From: Bacteroidota bacterium
GTDB taxonomy: Bacteria > Bacteroidota > Ignavibacteria > Ignavibacteriales > Melioribacteraceae
Direction of reading: 5' to 3'
Assembly (NCBI GenBank): GCA_023381535.1
Contig: JAMCSN010000018.1
Span: 1-5,078 of the forward strand
Length of the DNA stretch: 5,078 nt
Every line of letters starts with the position of its first letter. Position 1 is the stretch's first letter. The notes under the pieces were generated by a model. That model ran no database searches. It worked only from the letters and a program-made list of their open reading frames with translations, and was not told the DNA's origin. The translations under genes were made by a program, and so were the position numbers. Shown here piece by piece: positions 1 to 5,078 of this stretch.

Positions 1-1
1 A

Positions 2-718
2 CACGGCGAAGAATACGAAAAAGTTGTTGCCGATGATTGCGGCGTAACGATCTATCTGAAATCGAACAAAGAAATTAGAAGCGATTATTTATTGTGGGCG
101 CAAGGAAGAACCGGAAACTCACAAAATCTGGGACTTGAAGAAATAGGAATTAAAACAGATGAAAGAGGATCGATCCCGGTCAATCAATTTTATCAGTCCA
201 GTGTTCCCCACATTTATGCTGTTGGCGATGTGATTGGTTATCCAAGTCTTGCAAGCGCAGCTTATGATCAAGGAAGATTTGCAGCGCGTCATTATGTTGC
301 CGGCGAAGTTAACACGCTCAAGATAGAAGACATACCGACGGGAATCTACACCATACCGGAAATCAGTTCCATCGGATTGAATGAACGCGAATTAACCGAA
401 CAAAAAATTCCGTACGAAGTCGGTCATTCATTCTTCAGACATCTCGCAAGAGCGCAAATAACCGGAAGAACAGTCGGCATGCTAAAAATTCTATTTCACA
501 GAGAGAGTTTGAAAATTCTCGGCATACATTGTTTCGGCTACGAAGCCTCGGAAATTATCCACATTGGTCAAGCGATTATGTCGCAAGAAGGCGAAGGAAA
601 TACCTTAATGTACTTTATCAACAGCACATTCAATTATCCAACAATGGCGGAAGCGTATCGAGTTGCAGCGTTGAACGGACTGAACCGTGTTGAATTGAGC
701 AAAAGATCGGGAAACTAA
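2..718 (+). CDS. sthA: Si-specific (soluble) NAD(P)+ transhydrogenase, C-terminal half (5' truncated by window edge)
   Basis: Soluble flavoprotein that moves hydride between NADPH and NAD+ in the cytoplasm, balancing the two nicotinamide pools. It belongs to the dihydrolipoamide dehydrogenase/glutathione reductase superfamily. The frame is open to the left edge, so 238 residues are visible of the roughly 465 usual for the family. In order: the end of the NAD(P)-binding domain; the RTGN motif (visible residues 36-39); the second FAD-binding motif [20 protein letters not shown] (72-91); then the dimerisation domain from [10 protein letters not shown] (about 111) to the end. The tail [19 protein letters not shown] (211-229) and ILGIHCFG are hallmarks of SthA as I remember the E. 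coli protein. At the position where lipoamide dehydrogenases have the catalytic His of their HPT motif, this protein has Tyr (codon 635-637), as expected for a transhydrogenase without disulfide chemistry. The paired redox cysteines, if any, would lie outside the window. The TTG at 92 could be read as a start but is internal, since homology continues upstream. It converges on the efflux operon. Confidence 0.93.
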   Translation, partial: HGEEYEKVVADDCGVTIYLKSNKEIRSDYLLWAQGRTGNSQNLGLEEIGIKTDERGSIPVNQFYQSSVPHIYAVGDVIGYPSLASAAYDQGRFAARHYVAGEVNTLKIEDIPTGIYTIPEISSIGLNERELTEQKIPYEVGHSFFRHLARAQITGRTVGMLKILFHRESLKILGIHCFGYEASEIIHIGQAIMSQEGEGNTLMYFINSTFNYPTMAEAYRVAALNGLNRVELSKRSGN

Positions 719-759
719 AATCTGGGAGTATAAATCCAATCACATGCTGCTTCTATTTC

Positions 760-2055
760 TTATTTAAGAATTCCCATTGCTTTCTGCAGACGAACGTACG
801 CGACTTGGTAATCGTATAAAGATTGAATGTGGGTCATCTGTGCATTCAGCAAAGTAACTTGAGCATCTGTAATTTCAATCGGGCTTCCGACCTCTTCTTT
901 GTATCTCGCTTCGGCAAGTTTAAAAGCTTCTTCGGCTTGTTGTACAAGAGATTTGGTTGCGTCGATCTTTGCCAATGCCAACTTAACGCTTGCATATTGC
1001 TGCTGAACATCAAGGTTTACGGTCTGAAGTGAATAGTCATACTGCGCTTCGGCAATATTTAAATTTGCTTTTGCTTGATCGATTCCGGCGTCCAAAGCAA
1101 AACCTTGGAATAGCGGCAGAGAAAAACTTAAACCAATATTCCACGAATTCAGAAAATTTTGATTGAGCGCGTATCCGCGCCAAGTGTACCCGCCCGTTGC
1201 GCTTATCGTCGGCAAGTTCGCTGTCCATGCCGAGGTAACAAAAGACTTGTTCGCTTCAACCCGGTATTTGCTGCCGATCAACTCGGGTCGATTTAGGTAA
1301 GAAATTTTCATCGCGTTATCTAAACTCACTGTGTCTTTGCTCAATTCAAGATTATCCTTCAATTGAAAATTATCACCCAGTTTTGTATTGAGAACGTTCT
1401 CAAGCTGAAGTTTGCTGACGATAAGATTGTTCTGCGAGGTTATCAGATTTACTTTCGCGTTCGCTTCGTCGGTTTTCGCTTTCAGCACATCGAATTGCGG
1501 TTTCTTTCCGACCTCATAAAATTTTTCCGCCTGATCCAAATGTTCTTTTGCCTGCAAAAGAGATTCCAGATTAACTTTCTGAATTCTTTCTGCCTGCAGA
1601 TATGAAAAGTATGCGAGGTAAGTGTTTAGGATCAAATTTTGTTTTGCAGAAACTAAATCTTGTAATGACGCATCCTTCAAATCAGCGGTAGCTGAGACGC
1701 GCGAAAACGTTTTTCCAAAATCGAATACCAATTGTTGCGCTTGGAATCCTACTGCATAGTTCTCGTAATCTGCCGGTCTGGCGGTGGGACCGAAGAAAAA
1801 CGTTCCGCCGTTCTTGGCATAACTTGACTGCAATGAGATTTGCGGGAATAGTGCCGAACGTACGCCAGTCAGATTGGACGCCGATAATTCGTAACTGTTT
1901 TCAGCAATTCGAAGTTGAGGATTATTCTTCAGCGCGATAACAATACATTTTTCAATTGTGAGTGTGTCTTGCTGCGCAAAAGCTGGACCGCCAAGAAACA
2001 ACACAGTTACAAAAAATAAAATCAAACGAACCGGGTTAATTGCTTTCATTTTCAT
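760..2055 (-). CDS. TolC-family outer-membrane efflux protein
   Basis: Outer-membrane channel and periplasmic tunnel of a tripartite efflux pump, presumably working with the RND permease encoded directly upstream. From the ATG at 2055 the protein has 431 residues, normal for the family. Residues 1-27 are a Sec signal peptide: basic start, hydrophobic core RLILFFVTVLFLGG, and cleavage site AFA before QQ. There is no lipobox cysteine, so it is not a lipidated OprM-type protein. Two outer-membrane efflux repeats follow. The first runs from about 31 (TLTIEKCIVIALKNNPQL) to 227, the second from about 243 (VSLDNAMKISYLNRPEL) to 430. They share matching landmarks: strand/turn motifs QLVFDFG (108) and LPLFQGF (313), and helix segments YEVGKKPQFDVLKAK (180) and YKEEVGSPIEITDAQ (385). 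The C-terminal YDYQVAYVRLQKAMG is typical of the family. The start overlaps the permease gene by 20 bases. ATG 2049 is equally plausible (429 residues, 14-base overlap). The frame extends to 2109, but that would place 18 extra polar residues before the signal peptide. The substrate cannot be read from the sequence. Confidence 0.93.
   Translation of the reverse strand: MKMKAINPVRLILFFVTVLFLGGPAFAQQDTLTIEKCIVIALKNNPQLRIAENSYELSASNLTGVRSALFPQISLQSSYAKNGGTFFFGPTARPADYENYAVGFQAQQLVFDFGKTFSRVSATADLKDASLQDLVSAKQNLILNTYLAYFSYLQAERIQKVNLESLLQAKEHLDQAEKFYEVGKKPQFDVLKAKTDEANAKVNLITSQNNLIVSKLQLENVLNTKLGDNFQLKDNLELSKDTVSLDNAMKISYLNRPELIGSKYRVEANKSFVTSAWTANLPTISATGGYTWRGYALNQNFLNSWNIGLSFSLPLFQGFALDAGIDQAKANLNIAEAQYDYSLQTVNLDVQQQYASVKLALAKIDATKSLVQQAEEAFKLAEARYKEEVGSPIEITDAQVTLLNAQMTHIQSLYDYQVAYVRLQKAMGILK
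2036..2055 (-). other. Overlap of RND permease stop and TolC-family gene start (likely translational coupling)
   Basis: The permease stop codon (TAA, 2036-2038 on the minus strand) lies downstream of both plausible start codons of the TolC-family gene (ATG 2053-2055 and ATG 2047-2049), in a different reading frame. I see no clear Shine-Dalgarno sequence in the 20 bases before either ATG; the region is A/T-rich. The second gene is therefore likely to be translated by ribosomes finishing the permease or re-initiating. The overlap is seen directly; the coupling is inferred. Confidence 0.6.
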
Positions 2056-5000
2056 CAACAATTTTTGCTCTAAATTTTTCTTCAAACAATGTGTAAAGTG
2101 TTGGGACAAACAACAGCGTTAAGAATGTCGAAACGGTTAATCCACCGATGACGGCAATTGCTAACGGCGCTTGAGATTTTTCGCCGCCAACACCAAGCGC
2201 AAGCGGAATCAATCCTAAAACTGTTGCTAACGTTGTCATCAATATCGGGCGCAATCTTGTTCTGCCCGCGCTTACCACTGCTTCATGTAGTTCGATTCCC
2301 CGTTTTCTTAGTTTGTTTGTGTAGTCAACGAGCAAAATTCCGTTCGATACAACAATTCCAATCATTACTATCACTCCTTCAAACGATGTAACCGAAAGAG
2401 TGGTGCCGGTTAAGAACAAAGCCCAAACAACACCAACCATTCCCAACGGTACGGTAAACATGATTATGAACGGATCGACTAGCGACTGAAACTGTGACGC
2501 CATTACCATGTAAACCAAAATAATTGCGAGTATAAGCGCGAGTCCGAGATCGCCAAAAGTTTTCTGCTGCTGCTCAACATTTCCGCTAAGCTGAACTTGA
2601 AAGCCGGAAGGGACTTGAATATTCGCCAGCTTCTCGCCAATTTCTTTTGATACGCTGCCCAAATCTCTCCCCTCAACGTTGGCAGTTACTTCAACAATTC
2701 TTTCCTGGTAGCGTCTGTCAATTTGTATCGGAGCTTTCACAAGACTAACATTCACAAGGTTGGAGAGTTTAATCATTTGTCCTTGCGAACTTTGTACGCT
2801 CAAGTTTTTAATATCATCAATTTTATTTCTGTAATCCTCGGTCAGCCTCACCAAAATGTTGTATTGATTTCCGCTTTGCGGATCGGTGAAAATAGATGCA
2901 ACGGTTCCGCTGATTGCAGTTGTAATCGTGTTGGAAATTTGCTGAACATTAACACCAAGCGCGCCGGCTTTTTCTCTATCGATTGCAATGTGCAATTCGG
3001 GCAAATTCAGCTCACGGGAAATCTGCGCGTCGGTAGCGCCTTTGGTGGATTTGACTACGTCATAAATTTGTTGAGAAAGTTTGTTCGCCGTATCAAAATC
3101 TTGTCCGCTTATAATAACATCAATCGGTGCAGACGAACCGAAGTTGAGAAGGAATTTCAAGAAGCCGCCGCTGTTGATAAATATTTGCGCACCGGCAATA
3201 GTCATTAATTTCGGTCTTAAAACTTTTATGATGTCGAACACACTTCTGTCTCTCTCTTCCGGTGCGGTTAACGCTACGCTGATATTAGCAGAATGTCCGC
3301 CGGAATTTCCGCCGAATAAATTTCCGCTTCGCGCATTCGGCACGCCGATATCGGAAATGATTGTCTGTGCCTCAGGTACGTTGGAACGGATCATTTTTTC
3401 GATGCGCTCAACAAATTTTTCCGTTTCCTCGATTCTGGTTCCTACGGGTAATCGCAAGTTGATAGAGAATTGACTTTCATCCGCATCTGGAAAAAATTCC
3501 GTTCCGATAAATTTGAACAGCAAGAATGAAAGTACCGAGAAACCAATTACGCCGAGTATTACCAACTTTCTTCGTTTCAATGCTTTCGTTAAAGTGTTTT
3601 GATAGTAAGAATCGATTCGATCCAGAAAATTTTTTGCGAAATTTTGGGCGCGGTCGGCGAACTTTTTAGAATTAGGATTGAATTCCCTCTCCGCTTTCAA
3701 ATATTTATAGCACATCAGCGGTGTTACGGTTCGTGAGACAAAGAATGAGGAGAACAACGCAACAGTAATAGTAATTACCAGCGGAAGAAATAGAAGCTTT
3801 GCAATTCCCGTTAAGAAAATTACCGGAAGAAATACAATAACAGTGGTTAGTGTTGAAATAAAAATTGGCGAAGCGACTTCAAGGGCGGCATCCAATGTTG
3901 CCTGCATTTTCGGCTTCTTGTCACTCTGCATTGTTCCGTAATGCCGCGAGATCGCTTCCAACTCAACGATAGAATCGTCCACCAACCTTCCAATGCCAAG
4001 CGCCAGACCGCCGAATGTCATTATGTTCAGAGTTGTTCCGCTGAATCTGAAGAATATAAAAGTTGCAAGAATTGAAAGAGGGATTGCAAGAAAAATAATT
4101 AAAGCGCTTCTGGCGTTGCGCAAGAACATAAGAATGATCAGCGTTGCCAGCAAAGCACCCAATACCGCTTCTTGCGACAATCCGCTGATTGACTGGCGGA
4201 TGTATAAACTCTGATCCAGACCAAGCGAAGCTTTCACTGACGGCGGAACATCTTTCAAAGTTGTCAATGCTTTCACAACGGCATTTACAACTTCTACCGT
4301 GTTAGCGCCGGAAGTTTTCTGCACTCTCAAAATCACACCCGGTCTTCCGTTGTGTCGAATAACTTCAGTTTGTTCTTGATACGAATCTTCAACAAACGCA
4401 ACATCACGCACACGGATTGGAACTCCGTTTACATTTTTGATTACGATGTTGCCCATCGGTTCAACAACATTGAACTGACTTTCTGTTTTAAGCGAATAAT
4501 CGAACACGCCGGATTTAAGATCACCGGAAGGAACAATTAAGTTGGAAGAAGCCACCGCTTGCGTAATTTGCTGAAGCGACAAATTGAGCGCATCCAATCT
4601 GTTGCGATCTACCTTTATATGTATCTCACGAATTTTTCCGCCGGTAACTTGAGCAAACGCAACACCGGGCAAATGTTCTAGTTGTGGTTCAATAACATTG
4701 TAAGCTATATCGTACAATGCGCGTTCATCTATGTCGCCGCTGAGAGCGACTGTACAAACGGGGATATTGGTTATGTCAAATCGTAAGACCAGCGGTTGAG
4801 ACGCTGCGGTCGGAAGCAAATTCAAAACTCTATTCACTTTTTGGATTACGTCGATCAAACCGACATCGGTACTCGCGTCCCAATTAAAATTAACGCGCAC
4901 TTGCGACATACCCTCGCGTGTAGTTGATTGAACATAGTTAACATTGTTGGTAGAGCTGACCGCGCGTTCAATCGGAACCGTTACCGTCTGTTCCATATCC

Positions 5001-5078
5001 GATGGACCGGCGCCGCTGTTGAATGTTATTACACTTACAACCGGAATTTGAATATTCGGAAGCATATCGATCGGCAAC
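2036..5078 (-). CDS. RND-family efflux permease, HAE-1 (AcrB/MexB-like) type, 5' truncated by window edge
   Basis: Inner-membrane proton/substrate antiporter that pumps drugs or other amphiphiles from periplasm or inner leaflet into a TolC-type channel. 1013 residues are visible. The frame runs off the right edge, and about 30 residues with TM1 are missing; the first complete codon (TTG, 5075-5077) is the Leu of the family's LPIDMLPNI motif, not a start. Visible order: first periplasmic porter/docking loop (about 10-300); TM2-TM6 (about 303-448); a cytoplasmic linker; TM7 (504-524); second periplasmic loop (about 525-840); TM8-TM12 (about 843-997). TM4 has the proton-relay pair Asp367-Asp368 in GRLVDDSIVELE (codons 3974-3979). 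The TM10 lysine of AcrB (K940) is replaced: GIVVSNGILLVDY has Ser911-Asn912. The DD pair argues against the heavy-metal (CusA) class. The highly charged C-terminus ends at 2036-2038 inside the TolC gene start, so the two are co-transcribed. An adaptor (membrane fusion protein) gene is expected just upstream. Substrate unknown. Confidence 0.95.
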   Translation of the reverse strand, partial: LPIDMLPNIQIPVVSVITFNSGAGPSDMEQTVTVPIERAVSSTNNVNYVQSTTREGMSQVRVNFNWDASTDVGLIDVIQKVNRVLNLLPTAASQPLVLRFDITNIPVCTVALSGDIDERALYDIAYNVIEPQLEHLPGVAFAQVTGGKIREIHIKVDRNRLDALNLSLQQITQAVASSNLIVPSGDLKSGVFDYSLKTESQFNVVEPMGNIVIKNVNGVPIRVRDVAFVEDSYQEQTEVIRHNGRPGVILRVQKTSGANTVEVVNAVVKALTTLKDVPPSVKASLGLDQSLYIRQSISGLSQEAVLGALLATLIILMFLRNARSALIIFLAIPLSILATFIFFRFSGTTLNIMTFGGLALGIGRLVDDSIVELEAISRHYGTMQSDKKPKMQATLDAALEVASPIFISTLTTVIVFLPVIFLTGIAKLLFLPLVITITVALFSSFFVSRTVTPLMCYKYLKAEREFNPNSKKFADRAQNFAKNFLDRIDSYYQNTLTKALKRRKLVILGVIGFSVLSFLLFKFIGTEFFPDADESQFSINLRLPVGTRIEETEKFVERIEKMIRSNVPEAQTIISDIGVPNARSGNLFGGNSGGHSANISVALTAPEERDRSVFDIIKVLRPKLMTIAGAQIFINSGGFLKFLLNFGSSAPIDVIISGQDFDTANKLSQQIYDVVKSTKGATDAQISRELNLPELHIAIDREKAGALGVNVQQISNTITTAISGTVASIFTDPQSGNQYNILVRLTEDYRNKIDDIKNLSVQSSQGQMIKLSNLVNVSLVKAPIQIDRRYQERIVEVTANVEGRDLGSVSKEIGEKLANIQVPSGFQVQLSGNVEQQQKTFGDLGLALILAIILVYMVMASQFQSLVDPFIIMFTVPLGMVGVVWALFLTGTTLSVTSFEGVIVMIGIVVSNGILLVDYTNKLRKRGIELHEAVVSAGRTRLRPILMTTLATVLGLIPLALGVGGEKSQAPLAIAVIGGLTVSTFLTLLFVPTLYTLFEEKFRAKIVDENESN

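Noticed and set aside
719..759. Possible bidirectional terminator between the two convergent genes
   Set aside because: The best inverted repeat I can find is a 3-bp stem (TGG/CCA around 722-737), with no following T-run in either direction. This is too weak to call a terminator.
823..1605. Plus-strand open frames of 69 and 80 codons, and a minus-strand frame at 1037-1228, within the TolC-family gene
   Set aside because: They are shadows of the TolC-family coding sequence, with no separate start signals or recognisable products.
3288..3345. Gly/Asn/Ser-rich stretch in the permease (residues about 578-597) as a possible insertion or repeat
   Set aside because: It lies in the second periplasmic loop, where RND pumps vary in length. 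The flanking porter sequence continues normally and no repeat unit is apparent.
2723..3473. Plus-strand open frames of 161 and 130 codons antisense to the permease
   Set aside because: They lie entirely opposite a clearly conserved coding sequence, overlap each other in different frames, and show no recognisable domain. Their composition (Cys, Asn and Arg rich) is typical of antisense shadows.
2036..5078. Heavy-metal (CusA/CzcA) type RND pump
   Set aside because: The TM4 motif has the DD pair of drug-type pumps, and I see no methionine triad in the second periplasmic loop like that used by CusA for Cu/Ag binding.

Overview
This is an ordinary chromosomal window with three protein-coding genes, two of them cut by the window edges, and about 99% of it is coding. 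Base composition is moderate to slightly AT-rich by eye. No RNA genes, mobile elements, CRISPR arrays or long repeats are visible. The overlapping efflux gene pair lacks an obvious Shine-Dalgarno sequence at the internal start. The protein style (Lys/Asn/Ile-rich, with a TolC-family protein encoded directly after the RND pump) would suit a Gram-negative of the Bacteroidota/Ignavibacteriota/Chlorobiota neighbourhood. That placement is a low-confidence inference. A Gram-negative envelope is well supported, because the window encodes both an RND pump and an outer-membrane TolC-type channel.

Layout. Positions 2-718 (+) hold the C-terminal half of a soluble, Si-specific NAD(P)+ transhydrogenase (SthA/UdhA type); its N-terminal half lies left of the window. 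A 41-base convergent spacer (719-759) follows, with no convincing terminator hairpin. Positions 760-2055 (-) encode a TolC-family outer-membrane efflux protein with a Sec signal peptide. Positions 2036-5078 (-) encode nearly all of a large RND-family inner-membrane efflux permease of the drug/hydrophobe (HAE-1) type; about 30 N-terminal residues lie right of the window. The permease stop codon lies inside the start region of the TolC gene, so the two form an operon transcribed leftward and are probably translationally coupled.

How they work together. The RND permease and the TolC-like channel are two of the three parts of a tripartite efflux pump driven by the proton gradient. The missing part, a periplasmic adaptor (membrane fusion protein, HlyD/AcrA family), is expected just upstream of the permease, beyond the right edge, possibly with a regulator and the promoter. 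The transhydrogenase is on the opposite strand, belongs to redox cofactor balance, and has no visible functional link to the pump.

I found no evidence of a new biological system. The points worth a second look are modest: a substituted proton-relay lysine in the permease, the start-site ambiguity and overlap of the TolC gene, and a transhydrogenase that closely resembles the proteobacterial enzyme in what may be a non-proteobacterial genome.
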